From the NCBI GenBank assembly GCA_019358985.1, contig JAHHIJ010000032.1, positions 24,302-88,301 on the forward strand: a stretch of DNA of 64,000 nt, in the 5' to 3' direction. The stretch is from Tolypothrix brevis GSE-NOS-MK-07-07A (GTDB lineage: Bacteria > Cyanobacteriota > Cyanobacteriia > Cyanobacteriales > Nostocaceae). Position numbers and translations under genes: made by a program. The stretch's first letter is position 1, and every line of letters starts with the position of its first letter. The notes under the pieces were generated by a model, which was not told where the DNA came from, did no database searches, and saw only the letters and a list, made by a program, of their open reading frames with translations. Positions 1-9,909 of the stretch are shown piece after piece.

Positions 1-19
1 AGTGTCAAGGAAACTTCAA

Positions 20-715
20 ATGTCAGCACAACTGTTACTGGTGGATGACGAACCGGGATTGCGTGAAGCCGTCAAGGATTATTTGCAAGAAAGCGGTTTC
101 AGCGTTCAAGTTGCCAGTAACGCCCGCGAGGGGTGGGACTTGATGCAGCAAAGTACACCTGATTTAGTGATTTCCGACGTCATGATGCCTCAGGTAGATG
201 GCTATCAGTTCTTAAAGCAACTGCGGGAAGACCCTCGCTTTAAAACGCTGCCGGTGGTCTTTTTAACGGCAAAAGGAATGACAACCGATCGCATTCAAGG
301 TTATCAAGCTGGTGTTGATGCTTATCTACCCAAGCCTTTCGATCCGGATGAATTAGTCGCAATTATCGAAAATTTACTTATCCGTCGCACCGCCAAGTCT
401 CATCCTACAGGTGAAGAGGGCGAAACCTTTGATATTGCTGAACTCGCAAATCAGATTGCCCAAATTAAAGCGCTCTTAACTCAAAAAAGTGCCATCACCC
501 AATCTCCTGCACCTTTTGCTATCGACTTGACCCCCAGAGAACAAAGTGTTTTAAATTTGGTCGCTGAAGGGCTAATGAATAAAGAAATTGCCCGTCGTTT
601 GGAAACCAGCGTCCGCAACGTCGAAAAGTACGTCAGTCGTTTGTTTAGTAAAACCGGCACTAACAGCCGTACTGAATTAGTTCGTTTTGCTTTAGAACAC
701 GGTCTTGCTAAGTAG
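20..715 (+). CDS. NarL/LuxR-type response regulator
   Basis: Two-component response regulator that should bind DNA when phosphorylated. An N-terminal receiver domain carries the acidic pocket (VDDE), the phospho-acceptor aspartate in VISDVMMP and the conserved lysine in LPKPFD. A linker of about 50 residues follows, then a C-terminal LuxR helix-turn-helix (LTPREQSVLNLVAEG, NKEIARRLE). I chose the ATG at 20 because the receiver fold begins right after it. The frame is open to a GTG at 2 and the window edge, so the true start is not fixed. Domain order and length fit the Ycf29-like NarL regulators of cyanobacteria and red-algal plastids, but I cannot name the orthologue. No histidine kinase is adjacent in the window. 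Confidence 0.9.
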   Translation: MSAQLLLVDDEPGLREAVKDYLQESGFSVQVASNAREGWDLMQQSTPDLVISDVMMPQVDGYQFLKQLREDPRFKTLPVVFLTAKGMTTDRIQGYQAGVDAYLPKPFDPDELVAIIENLLIRRTAKSHPTGEEGETFDIAELANQIAQIKALLTQKSAITQSPAPFAIDLTPREQSVLNLVAEGLMNKEIARRLETSVRNVEKYVSRLFSKTGTNSRTELVRFALEHGLAK

Positions 716-778
716 TCATTAGTTATTTGTCATTAGTCATTAGCTTTGGACAAATGACAACTGACTATTGACTCTTGC
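714..778. repeat. Degenerate heptanucleotide tandem repeat
   Basis: The sequence repeats variants of GTCATTA and GACTATT just after the response-regulator stop, first in one sense and then in the complementary sense, so the block can fold back. This is the short-tandem-repeat style found between genes in filamentous cyanobacteria. Confidence 0.7.
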
Positions 779-1314
779 CTGGAGCCGTATCTTTGTTTGG
801 TTGAGAATAATAAATCGGTTAAATGCACCCGATTGAATTTGTTTTGCTTGCTATGTTAGTAAAAAGCTAAGTAATCTTTAGACAAAACAGACACTCAGGG
901 TAATGTCTCAAACTCTAGATGACCAATATCTAATGGGAAGGTTACTAACTTAGACTTCCTTTATTTAGTAGGAGTAATCTGGTTTGAGCAATTAATAGGG
1001 AAAAATACATCTTCAAAAACCCTAAGTAACTTCAAATGTTTTGGGTATAAAGACATAGTAAGCACCCAATCATAACCGTAGTGCAAGGAAAGTAAGGGCT
1101 ACTGTAAATGCGATCGCGACTTAACCTTAAAAGCCTAATTAAATTGGCTTCCAAATAGAGTGTAGTTAGTCTTTGTTCGCCTGATGTCAGTTTCAACAAG
1201 CCAATTCCCAAATGAGCGTAAATAGGCAAATGGTTAAACTTAAGAAATTCAACATTTTCTGCCCGATATACGATTTGCTACTACCTAAATCAAATAAATA
1301 CTCTTAGCACCTAA
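779..1314. other. Intergenic, no gene seen
   Basis: An AT-rich stretch of about 535 bases between convergent genes. Short open frames here show no family features or convincing ribosome site. No tRNA, terminator-grade hairpin or recognisable operator was seen. Confidence 0.5.
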
Positions 1315-1596
1315 CTATTGAATAGTCTCAGTAGAATTCCGCAATCGCATCAGTTGACGACGCATTTGCGGTGAGGCTTTCAATTCAGAAACTTCCTGTG
1401 CCTTCACAGAAGCGTGCAGGGTTTCCAGAAACTCGTCAGATCCTTCTGTTAAAGCTTCTAGAAGCACTTGCAACAATTGATCGCGATCGCTTAATATACT
1501 CTTCTCCTCAATCATTCGGAACTTGAGATGAATTTCGCACTCATAAACACTTACATCAATGTTATTTACCTGACATGGCAATGCTTTGGAGTTCAT
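1315..1596 (-). CDS. Npun_R1517/asr1734-family heterocyst regulator-like protein
   Basis: Small 93-aa protein beginning MNSKALPCQVNNIDVSVYE. The sequence pattern, with the EIHLKFRMIEEKS core, the acidic middle QLLQVLLEALTEGSDEFLE and the basic end MRRQLMRLRNS, matches from memory a family restricted to heterocyst-forming cyanobacteria and annotated as Npun_R1517-type heterocyst differentiation regulators. Anabaena asr1734, reported to suppress heterocyst formation in extra copies, is I believe a member. No classical DNA-binding motif is visible, so the word regulator rests on the family name. The gene stands alone, with about 600 bases of noncoding DNA after its stop. Confidence 0.75.
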   Translation of the reverse strand: MNSKALPCQVNNIDVSVYECEIHLKFRMIEEKSILSDRDQLLQVLLEALTEGSDEFLETLHASVKAQEVSELKASPQMRRQLMRLRNSTETIQ

Positions 1597-2471
1597 AGTG
1601 TTTAGGATTCCTTTACTTGGTGGTTGTCATGGTTGGCAGCTAAATTTCCGGCAAAAATTCTTTATATTTTTTTTGAACCCAAAGTGTTTGAATTAAGAAC
1701 TTGCCTTGATTCATCACATTTGTATTTCATCACACCCTCCTTTGGTTTGTTTATAGCTAGACTTTTGGTGTCTAGATTTTCGCCACTACTGCCCCATCTG
1801 CGCTTTATAGTAAGCCATAACTATTATTCAGTTTTTAAGATTTTATGCAATAAAGTTTCTGTAAGAAGTTGCCTGCCCTTTTTAAAGGTTTTTACATCAA
1901 CTTTATCTTTACGTCAATAACAGTTCGACTTTTGACTAGAAAACTAGTGGTTCCACGTACCTAAAAATCATGCTTTTTTCCTATTTAATTAGAGCCTGAA
2001 GCGGTTATAGCATAATTCCGTAAAATTACTACATGTGCGTTTTTTTCAAGAGAAATTAGATGAGACATTTATGAGAAAAATTATTAGAGATAAAATTTTT
2101 TCGGGATGACATAGACACCAATCAAATTATTCTGTGTTGAGTGCCTCACTGTGGCATGACTAAAGCGGCTGACAAGCATCAAAAGTGGCATAAATCCTTT
2201 TAGCTTTGATTAGCAGACCGCTAGGGCAAATTTGGGGTTCCCCAGACATGAATGAAAATTCACTTACTCTGTTCTTGATTTGAGAAGTCTGTTTTTTCTT
2301 AAGCTTTAAGCCTTGACTTTTGTTTGTTATTATGCATTAGCTTACCTCAATAAATACTAGAACCTAATGATTAGCGATGCGCCTCGAATGATAATCACAA
2401 GAAAGCATTCAAGAGAAGGAAGAGCGTTTACAATAATTTGAGTGTAATCAACCAAAATCTTACACCGTTTT
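1597..2471. other. Intergenic upstream of ndhM
   Basis: 875 bases between divergent genes. It is AT-rich and holds a short GGGGTTCCCC palindrome near 2234. A 98-codon open frame at 1624-1920 has a cysteine/phenylalanine-rich translation without family features and is not called. Promoters for the 93-aa gene and ndhM must lie here, but I could not assign motifs. Confidence 0.5.
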
Positions 2472-2825
2472 ATGGACAACCCGATGCTGCTCAAGTCAAC
2501 AACCCGGCATATCCGCATTTTTGCCGGAGAAATTGACTCTCATGGCGAACTGGTTCCTAGCAATCAGGTCTTAACGTTAGATGTAGACCCAGACAACGAA
2601 TTTAACTGGAACGAAGATGCGCTGCAAAAAATTTATCACAAGTTTGATGAATTGGTCGAAGGATCTAGTGGTGCAGACCTGACAGACTATAACTTACGCC
2701 GCATAGGGTCAGATTTAGAGCATTATATGCGATCGCTTCTACAAAAAGGCGAAATCAGCTACAATCTAAATGCCCGCGTCACTAACTACAGTATGGGTCT
2801 TCCCCAAGTCGCGGTAGAAAACTAA
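2472..2825 (+). CDS. ndhM: NAD(P)H-quinone oxidoreductase subunit M
   Basis: Peripheral subunit of the cyanobacterial/chloroplast NDH-1 complex, which passes electrons from reduced ferredoxin to plastoquinone at the thylakoid membrane and is absent from ordinary bacterial complex I. The protein carries the family's near-invariant segments: TTRHIRIFAGEID, NQVLTLDVDPDNEFNW, GADLTDYNLRRIGSDLEHY and the C-terminal NARVTNYSMGLPQV. At 117 aa it is full length. An alternative start at the internal ATG (MLLKSTTR, 2484) would remove four residues and matches the usual N terminus better. The neighbour downstream is unrelated. Confidence 0.95.
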   Translation: MDNPMLLKSTTRHIRIFAGEIDSHGELVPSNQVLTLDVDPDNEFNWNEDALQKIYHKFDELVEGSSGADLTDYNLRRIGSDLEHYMRSLLQKGEISYNLNARVTNYSMGLPQVAVEN

Positions 2826-2841
2826 CAATCTTAACTAGTCA

Positions 2842-2921
2842 AAAGTCATGAGTCAAAAGTCAAGAGTCAAAAGTCTAAAAAGTCTTGACCATTGACCATT
2901 GACCTTTGACCCTTGACTATT
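2842..2921. repeat. Fold-back heptanucleotide repeat
   Basis: Runs of AGTCAAA/GAGTCAA are followed by runs of GACCATT/GACCTTT. The two halves are complementary, so the block can form a long imperfect hairpin. It ends directly at the ATG of the next gene. Confidence 0.75.
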
Positions 2922-4265
2922 ATGACTAAATTTTTCACAAGCAGGCTCATCTTTATGCCTGCTCTTATTTTCTCACTGTTACTCAGCTTTCCCGCACTCG
3001 CTGCCGAACTATTAGGACGTGCAGTTTTACCAGCCGATACTTTTGCTCCCGGTTCAACCACAAGTCAATTCAAGAAGACAAATCGCACCGTTCCTTTTCT
3101 CAATGCACAACCCGTGCAGGGATTTTCTGCTGTCATTCCAGGACCAAAAGCCGGCACTTATCTGGTAATTTCCGATAACGGTTTCGGTTCAAAAGCGAAT
3201 TCACCTGACAACGTACTGCGTATTTACGCACTAGAACCGGACTTCAACACGGGTAAAGTTTTCCCAGTTAATTTCAAAACTGGTGAAAGACTTAAAAGCT
3301 TTAACCGCGAAAGTTTTTTAGAACTAAATGATCAAAGAAATTTAGCTAACTTCCCCATAATCGCTTCACAGAAAGTTTATCCAGGTAGTAATATTCCAGT
3401 AAGTCAGGAAATAGCCAAAAATCGCTTGCTCACAGGAGGAGATTTTGATACAGAATCCTTCCGTCAAGTTAGCGATGGCACTTTCTGGGTAGGAGATGAG
3501 TTTGGTCCGTTTTTGCTACACATAGGACAAAATGGTGAATTGCTGGATTCTCCGATTCCCTTGCCGAACTTAAGAGCGGTAGGGAAGTTAAAATTTGTTA
3601 GATCTCCAGATAATCCAGAATTCGCCAATTTACCTGATGATGCTGCCCGAATTGCTGCTGCTAATCTTGGTGGTTCTAAGGGGTTTGAAGGCTTGGCGCT
3701 TAACAGCAGCGGCACAAAGCTTTACGCTATGCTAGAAGGAGCATTAAAGGATGAACAAGTGCGATCTCGGTTGTTAATTAATGAATTTGATTTGGCAACC
3801 AAACAGTACACAGGTAAAGTTTTTTCCTATAAGTTAGAAAACCCCAATTACGCAATAGGTGATTTAACTGCAATTAACGACAACGAATTTATTGTCATCG
3901 AACGCGATAATAAGCAAGGCGACCCTAATAATCAAGCTTTTAAAACACCTGCTCAATTCAAACGCCTTTATAAAATTAATATCACCAATCTAGATAAACA
4001 GGGTTTTGTCCAAAAAGAATTATTAGTAGACTTACTGAAAATCTTAGACATAAAAAGTATTGTGGGGAACCTTGCAAAAAACAATATATTTACATTTCCT
4101 TTTGTGACAATCGAAAATGTTTTGCCTATAGATACCAGAACATTGCTGGTGATCAACGATAACAATTATGCTGATACAATTGGTCGTTATCCAGGGCAAG
4201 CCGATAATACTGAATTCATCAAAATTAGGCTAGATAAACCCTTAAATTTAGTTAAAAATCAATAA
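2922..4265 (+). CDS. Exported esterase-like/phytase-like beta-propeller protein
   Basis: A 447-aa protein with a clear signal peptide (basic start, hydrophobic LIFMPALIFSLLLSFPALA, then AAE), so it probably acts in the periplasm or outside the cell. The body fits the PF13449 'esterase-like activity of phytase' family: DNGFGSKANSPDN near the start, GTFWVGDEFGPFL in the middle, and GFEGLALNSSGTKLYAMLEG plus NDNEFIVIERDN later. The substrate is not known from sequence; phosphate-ester hydrolysis is the family expectation. The ATG at 2922 is chosen over the TTG at 2913 because it opens the signal peptide. It has no operon partner: ndhM ends 96 bases upstream and a repeat lies between. Confidence 0.85.
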   Translation: MTKFFTSRLIFMPALIFSLLLSFPALAAELLGRAVLPADTFAPGSTTSQFKKTNRTVPFLNAQPVQGFSAVIPGPKAGTYLVISDNGFGSKANSPDNVLRIYALEPDFNTGKVFPVNFKTGERLKSFNRESFLELNDQRNLANFPIIASQKVYPGSNIPVSQEIAKNRLLTGGDFDTESFRQVSDGTFWVGDEFGPFLLHIGQNGELLDSPIPLPNLRAVGKLKFVRSPDNPEFANLPDDAARIAAANLGGSKGFEGLALNSSGTKLYAMLEGALKDEQVRSRLLINEFDLATKQYTGKVFSYKLENPNYAIGDLTAINDNEFIVIERDNKQGDPNNQAFKTPAQFKRLYKINITNLDKQGFVQKELLVDLLKILDIKSIVGNLAKNNIFTFPFVTIENVLPIDTRTLLVINDNNYADTIGRYPGQADNTEFIKIRLDKPLNLVKNQ

Positions 4266-4995
4266 TATTAAGTTTAATTAAGAAAAGTGTGCAAGAAATA
4301 CAGCTACTAAGCATTTGAAAACACAGATAAATTATCTATATTTTAACTTTGATAAAATTGACTTGGCAATACGGATGAACTATGTTAACAATATTTTCAT
4401 AGACAATATTCGTATTGGACAATCAATATTTTTATCTTCTTCAAGAGAATGTTATTAATTTTGATTACAGTTTGATTGAATTCAATGTGCCAATTTGCTG
4501 GGTGCAAGTAGTGTAAATGGTAATAAACCCAATTTTTGAGCGCCGTATCCGGATTTATTGCCATGAACATGAAGCCAGTAGGAATTAGTGCCTAACAATT
4601 CGTTATCTTTAGGCTTAATTAAGGTTAATTTATGTCAACCTACTTATAAACTATAAAAATACCAGTATTATCTGTCTGTTGGTGATGAAATAATTCATCA
4701 AAAGCAAACTGCATGTTCTGGTGGGGTTATGATTTGGTAACAGGTCTGGAGTAATCGATGCTTTAGTAACAAAGAGTAACAGAGCAGACAAGCTATGATC
4801 GGGCTATAAGGTTTACTTAGGGGTATGTTAGTTGGGAAAGCTGATAAAGTTGATAAATAAGTATTAGCACCTGCTGGCTGCCACGCTGGCATTCCTATGA
4901 TTCATTCATTGGATAAGTCAACTTAAAACATAAGCGGACTGCCGCTGTAACTGCTGTTGTGTGGAAATTGCTAATCGCTGATCGGTGCGAAAATT
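4266..4995. other. Intergenic with a stem-loop
   Basis: 730 noncoding bases. An imperfect inverted repeat at 4368-4416 (AATACG ... CGTATT with inner CTATG/CATAG) could end transcription of the phytase-like gene. Nothing else was recognised; the short open frame at 4698-4892 is not convincing. Confidence 0.5.
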
Positions 4996-7356
4996 ATGGA
5001 AAATGACGCGGCAAGGCTCTATTGCCCAAATGACCTTTGTCAAACCCCCAACCCCTTAACTCACAAGTTTTGTCAGAAATGTCGCACACCCTTACCGAAG
5101 CGTTACCTGTGGGTCGTGGGAGATGGGGAAAGTGTGGGTAACTCCGGAGAAATATTAGCCGATCGCTATTTAGTCATCAGTGAATCTGTTCTTTTAGATA
5201 CTAAACCCGGTTTAGCACATGACACTCCAGGATTAGAAAATTTCCAGTCAATCAGACCTTATCTGCGACTAATTCCCTACCGCTTACACGTTCCCCAGGT
5301 TTATGGAGTGCTACAGCTAGCTGATAAGCAGCAAGTGCGGGAAATATTACTTATAGAAAAACCGCCACTTTTCATCAATAACAGCACCAACCAAGTACAA
5401 CTCTACAACGATTTAATTACTGCTTGGAGTCGTGCCACATCAATGAGGCAACTCAATTGGCTGTGGCAAATCGCTCAACTTTGGCAACCTTTAGCGAGTG
5501 AGGGTGTCGCCTCTAGCTTACTCGATCCTAATTTATTACGGGTAGAAGGATCGTTAGTGCGTTTGTTGGAATTGCGTGTAGATTCAACAAGACCAGAGTT
5601 AACTGAATTGGGTGAATTTTGGCAGCAATTATGCCTTGAGGCAAAAAGTGCGATCGCTGAATTGGTAAATGAAATTTGTCGTTCTTTGATTCAAAGAGAA
5701 ATAAACTCCTCTGAACATTTAATAGAAGTTTTAGATAAGGGACTGGCAGACGTAGGCAAAACACAAAAACCTACTATTAACATTATCACCAAAACCGAAA
5801 CAGGTCCCAGCCGCCAACGCAACGAAGATGCATGTTATCCTCCTGCAGGAACTCTTGTAACCAAACCCCCTAACTCTACAGCTTTAGCTATTGTCTGTGA
5901 TGGTATCGGCGGACACGAAGGTGGTAATGTCGCATCAGATTTAGCGATCCAAACGATTCAGCAGCAAGTACAGCATCTCACCAAACTTCCCCCCGACCAC
6001 ATAGTACCAGCAAATCTACTGACAGACTTAGAAAACGCAGCAGCCGTTGCTAATGATAAAATTAGTCAGCGCAACGACACCGAAAATCGCCAAGGACGCC
6101 AGCGTATGGGTACAACTCTGGTGATGGCGTTGCCTATTGCCCATGAAATGTATATTACCCATGTTGGTGATAGCCGCGCCTACTGGATTACACGCCACGG
6201 CTGTTATCAAGTTACCCTTGATGATGATGTCGCCTCCCGTGAAGTACGGCTAGGCTATGCTATTTACCGTGAGGCTGTGCAACATAGTTCCTCTGGTTCT
6301 TTGGTGCAGGCTTTAGGTATGAGTCCCAGTATTTCATTGCATCCTACGGCACAGCGGTTTATCCTGGACGAAGATTCGATTTTCCTGCTGTGTTCTGATG
6401 GTTTAAGCGACTTTGACCGAGTTGATCAATACTGGGAAACGGAAATCTTGCCGATTCTCACTGGTGAGACTGATGTTCTCAAAGTGGCTAATCAGTTAAT
6501 AGAAATTGCTAATACCAAAAATGGACACGATAATGTAACCATAGCTTTGGTACATTGTCAAGTCAAATACTCGGAACCAAAGTCAAAGTTGACGGCAGTT
6601 ATTCCTGAACCTTCATCAATTAAAGCTTCTGATTCGCCACCCACAATAATTCAAAGCGCTCCCTCAAGCAGTCCCAACCAAAAAACCCAAGTAATTCCAG
6701 AAATAAAGGCAGCCACACGGTTAAAAGTACCGTTACAGTTGGGAATTATCTTATTATTAGTTACCGGAGCCGGGTTATTCGGCTACTGGTTGACGCAATG
6801 GGGATCTGGTACAAATTTTGGCACTCTTCCAACTCAGGTGCAACCTACAAATCCGAGTGTTACCACTTCACCTGAGGAACAACTATCGCTTTCTGATTTA
6901 GATGTTGGTTCTGAGATTACCAGCGATAGAGAAATAACTCTGAGTAAAAAGAGTAAAAACAAATCTGCCCCAAATTTAGCAGTCACAGCACCAGCAGGTA
7001 GTGTTTTGCAAGTTACCAAAAAACCAATTCCTCAAGAGGAAGACTCTATAGTGCATCTGCGAGTCTGTTCAGTAGGTAGCGACACGACTCAACTAAACAA
7101 TACCACTGCACAAACAATAAAAAAATTATCTAACACCAAATCCTCCACCACAGCTTCTAAACCTTTGGTGAAAAACGGGGAAGACGTATGGATTCAATTA
7201 TCGGAACTTCAGCGCTTAAATACCTCCGTCCTTGCACCGGGACAATCCGGTAAATGTCAAGCTGATAATGAAACTGTAACTCCTTCTGTTAAACAATCTG
7301 TGGCTCCGTCTACACCTTCACGCTCACCTGATGATGATATTCGACCCCAAAGGTAA
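4996..7356 (+). CDS. Zinc-ribbon PP2C-type Ser/Thr protein phosphatase, membrane-anchored
   Basis: A 786-aa protein. Residues 10-29 form a zinc ribbon (C10, C15, C26, C29). Residues about 40-260 carry no family I can name, but segments such as ILADRYLVI and LLRVEGSLVRLLEL recall a degenerate protein-kinase fold (inference). Residues about 263-520 are a complete PP2C domain with the metal-binding motifs RNEDA, VCDGIGGHEGG, MGTTLVMALP, HVGDSRAYW, CSDGLSDF and GHDNVTIAL. A single membrane segment at about 579-600 is followed by a Ser/Thr-rich tail. It should remove phosphate from Ser/Thr sites on cytoplasmic proteins. A CHAT-FHA protein follows 139 bases downstream on the same strand, and FHA domains read phosphothreonine, so a shared pathway is plausible. 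Confidence 0.88.
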   Translation: MENDAARLYCPNDLCQTPNPLTHKFCQKCRTPLPKRYLWVVGDGESVGNSGEILADRYLVISESVLLDTKPGLAHDTPGLENFQSIRPYLRLIPYRLHVPQVYGVLQLADKQQVREILLIEKPPLFINNSTNQVQLYNDLITAWSRATSMRQLNWLWQIAQLWQPLASEGVASSLLDPNLLRVEGSLVRLLELRVDSTRPELTELGEFWQQLCLEAKSAIAELVNEICRSLIQREINSSEHLIEVLDKGLADVGKTQKPTINIITKTETGPSRQRNEDACYPPAGTLVTKPPNSTALAIVCDGIGGHEGGNVASDLAIQTIQQQVQHLTKLPPDHIVPANLLTDLENAAAVANDKISQRNDTENRQGRQRMGTTLVMALPIAHEMYITHVGDSRAYWITRHGCYQVTLDDDVASREVRLGYAIYREAVQHSSSGSLVQALGMSPSISLHPTAQRFILDEDSIFLLCSDGLSDFDRVDQYWETEILPILTGETDVLKVANQLIEIANTKNGHDNVTIALVHCQVKYSEPKSKLTAVIPEPSSIKASDSPPTIIQSAPSSSPNQKTQVIPEIKAATRLKVPLQLGIILLLVTGAGLFGYWLTQWGSGTNFGTLPTQVQPTNPSVTTSPEEQLSLSDLDVGSEITSDREITLSKKSKNKSAPNLAVTAPAGSVLQVTKKPIPQEEDSIVHLRVCSVGSDTTQLNNTTAQTIKKLSNTKSSTTASKPLVKNGEDVWIQLSELQRLNTSVLAPGQSGKCQADNETVTPSVKQSVAPSTPSRSPDDDIRPQR

Positions 7357-7495
7357 TATCAACTAAGTAAAAGAATCGATAAACCAAAAAAAACCTAAAA
7401 TAATAATAAAGGCAAGAATCAGCAAGGCAGAAACTTTTGCTTTGTAACATGATTGTTGGAAATTATTTGATTAAACCTTTTAGTTTAATGAATCC

Positions 7496-9076
7496 ATGCC
7501 ATCCCTGAATCTGGCGATCGCCCGTCTCGTCAATACCGGCACCGACAACTTCGCCATTTGGGTAGTTAACGCACCCTATCCTAGTGGTTATGCTCACCAT
7601 GACTGTGTATGGTCTCCACACCTAACTCAAGCATGGATTGAGTGGCAGGAAATGTTTGCTGGTCATGGTCGCTTGGATCTTCCTCCAGGCTCAACCCCTC
7701 CACCTGCCAACCCACAAACTATGGACTTGATTTCACCCCCGAATGGTCAGACTCCTGGTCCTTACACTAGTCGTCTGATGCAATACTTGGGAATAAGTTT
7801 GTGGCGTTGGGTATTTGACGGAGCTATTCTCGGTAGTCTAGAACGCAGTCAAGGCATGGCTATGGGTGAGCAGACACCTTTGCGCTTGCGATTGGAAATT
7901 CGCGACCCAGACCTCATTGCCCTACCTTGGGAAATTATGCAGCGGGAAGCTGGTCAACCTGCAATTTCCCTTAGCAAACAAGTGTTATTTAGTCGCACAA
8001 CCACTGAAGTAGATCCTCTGCCGTATTTGCGAACAGATCCAGCTTTAAATATTCTGCTAGTTTTGGGATCTGACAAGAAACTCCAGCTCGAAAAAGAAGC
8101 AGTTATTCTCAAAAAAACTCTTTGCGATAGTCCTGTAGTCAGTAATCATTCTCAAGGATATGCACCATGTACGGTGACTACACTTTTGCAACCAACTCGA
8201 CAAGAGTTGATTCAACAGTTAGAAAGCAGAGAATACAATGTTTTATTTTATGCCGGTCATGGTCGTCCCGCACCAGATGGAGGTTTCCTGTTTTTGCAAC
8301 CGGGCATGACACTTAATGGCATAGAATTAGCCCAAGTATTGACTCGGAATAACGTGAACTTGGCGGTTTTTAATTCTTGTTGGGGAGCGCAACCCGCTGC
8401 GGAAAATCGCCAAGCTATACCCTCTAGTAGTTTAGCAGAAGTGCTGATTCGTCATGGTGTGCCGGCAGTTTTGGCAATGCGGGATCAAATTGGCGATGAT
8501 GAAAGTCTAATTTTTATTCAAGCTTTTGCCCAAGCTTTGCGAAAGCGTTTACCAATTGATGAAGCTGTAGCAGAAGCAAGGCAACATTTATTAACAATTT
8601 ATAAGTTCAATCAACCCGCTTGGACTTTACCAGTTCTCTATTTACATCCCAATTTTAATGGTGAACTGATTAAGAGCTTTGATGAAGGAATTACCGAACT
8701 GCCGGAAACTGGTATCCCCAGTATAACTTCGTTGGTTCCCAATGCTTGTTTGCGATCGCTTGACAAAGGTGTAACCTGGTTTTTACGAAGTGGTGTTACC
8801 CGTATCGGTCGCACGAAAGATAATGATATTGTCATCCCAGAAGGATCTGTTTCTAAACGGCACGCAGAAATTTTATGCCGAAATAATCTCAGCGGTGCTA
8901 CTCCTATCCGAACTTATTCCCTGCAAGATTTGTCCACTTACGGAACTACCTGGTTTTTAGCGGCAAACAGTTGGCAACAAATCCTCCGTCAGGAAGTACC
9001 CTTAAAATCGGGAATGCAGTTAAAGTTTGGTAGTCCTAAGGGTGAAATATGGCAGTTTATTATTGAAGATTCTTAA
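7496..9076 (+). CDS. CHAT caspase-like protease with C-terminal FHA domain
   Basis: A 526-aa protein. Residues about 180-390 form a CHAT domain, the caspase-like peptidase clan, with the catalytic pair H255 (in FYAGHGR) and C295 (in NSCWGAQ) both present. Residues about 432-520 form an FHA phosphothreonine-binding domain (TRIGRTKDNDIVIP, SVSKRHAEI, LQDLSTYGTTW). The likely role is a protease whose location or activity is set by phosphoprotein binding; its substrate is unknown. It lies after the PP2C gene on the same strand, and two genes later comes another FHA protein fused to a protease. No signal peptide or membrane segment is visible, so it should be cytoplasmic. Confidence 0.87.
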   Translation: MPSLNLAIARLVNTGTDNFAIWVVNAPYPSGYAHHDCVWSPHLTQAWIEWQEMFAGHGRLDLPPGSTPPPANPQTMDLISPPNGQTPGPYTSRLMQYLGISLWRWVFDGAILGSLERSQGMAMGEQTPLRLRLEIRDPDLIALPWEIMQREAGQPAISLSKQVLFSRTTTEVDPLPYLRTDPALNILLVLGSDKKLQLEKEAVILKKTLCDSPVVSNHSQGYAPCTVTTLLQPTRQELIQQLESREYNVLFYAGHGRPAPDGGFLFLQPGMTLNGIELAQVLTRNNVNLAVFNSCWGAQPAAENRQAIPSSSLAEVLIRHGVPAVLAMRDQIGDDESLIFIQAFAQALRKRLPIDEAVAEARQHLLTIYKFNQPAWTLPVLYLHPNFNGELIKSFDEGITELPETGIPSITSLVPNACLRSLDKGVTWFLRSGVTRIGRTKDNDIVIPEGSVSKRHAEILCRNNLSGATPIRTYSLQDLSTYGTTWFLAANSWQQILRQEVPLKSGMQLKFGSPKGEIWQFIIEDS

Positions 9077-9267
9077 GACTGGGGATTTGAAGAGGGGGAA
9101 GGGGAAATGCTCAATCGCTAATAACAAAAAAAGATAATTTATGCCACCATAACTTATCTGAGAAAAACCAGATATCACTCTCAAGCAAATCAAATTTATT
9201 TTACGGAAATCACATTCTTCCAGCTGTAGCTGTCAATATTGCTAAATAATCAATCGGGAGACGACAA

Positions 9268-9909
9268 ATGACTAAAAATATAAACGCATCAGAAACTTGC
9301 CATCCCTTACCCTCTCAATTCGATTTAGAATTGTTGTCAGCTCTGGTGGAACCTGAAGATGCTACTTATCCCTGGAATCCCGCTGACGAAGAGTCAGAAA
9401 TCTATTTTCGAGAGCTAGAAGAGCAGTTCGCTCAAGATTTCACAGATGAAGAACTGACAAGCCATTCGGAAGCTTTCTATGGAAAACTTGACACACTTTG
9501 GTCAGAAATTTCTGAATGCTCACACTACAAGTGTAATACAGAAAATATTACTTTAGCTAATCTTCAAAAAACTTTACATTCGGCTTTTGCTGCCAGTGTA
9601 CCCCAAAGTTGGCTAAATGCGATCGCTCAAAAAGCCTCAGAAATGTTAAACACCAGCCGAACAATTGGCGATAAACTATTAGTTGAGTGTGTTCAGACTG
9701 TACTACCAAGCTGGGAAACAGAAGACCTTTTAGTTCTAGCACGTCCCTACGCTTATGCCATGCGAGGTAGGGAACCGCAAAATGCAGAATCTACAATCAC
9801 GGAGATCAATAATCGAGAGTGGACAGCTTTATCTCAAATCGAACAAGCAAAAGTTAGTTTAGCGATCGCTCACTATGCCTTCACCCAATTAGATAATCTT
9901 CAATCATAA
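9268..9909 (+). CDS. Hypothetical acidic protein, cyanobacterial
   Basis: A 213-aa protein I do not recognise. A good ribosome site (GGGAG, nine bases before ATG) and codon use like its neighbours support it as real. The N-terminal half is strongly acidic (EESEIYFRELEEQFAQDFTD), the rest is predicted mainly helical, and no membrane segment or signal peptide is seen. It follows the CHAT-FHA gene by 191 bases on the same strand, so it may share its role as a partner or substrate, but nothing in the sequence proves that. Confidence 0.7.
   Translation: MTKNINASETCHPLPSQFDLELLSALVEPEDATYPWNPADEESEIYFRELEEQFAQDFTDEELTSHSEAFYGKLDTLWSEISECSHYKCNTENITLANLQKTLHSAFAASVPQSWLNAIAQKASEMLNTSRTIGDKLLVECVQTVLPSWETEDLLVLARPYAYAMRGREPQNAESTITEINNREWTALSQIEQAKVSLAIAHYAFTQLDNLQS

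Noticed and set aside
1032..1229. 65-codon minus-strand open frame
   Set aside because: No ribosome site, no family pattern, overlaps AT-rich noncoding DNA.
1624..1920. 98-codon plus-strand open frame with a hydrophobic translation
   Set aside because: The sequence is low-information, with Phe/Leu runs from T-rich DNA, and matches no family.
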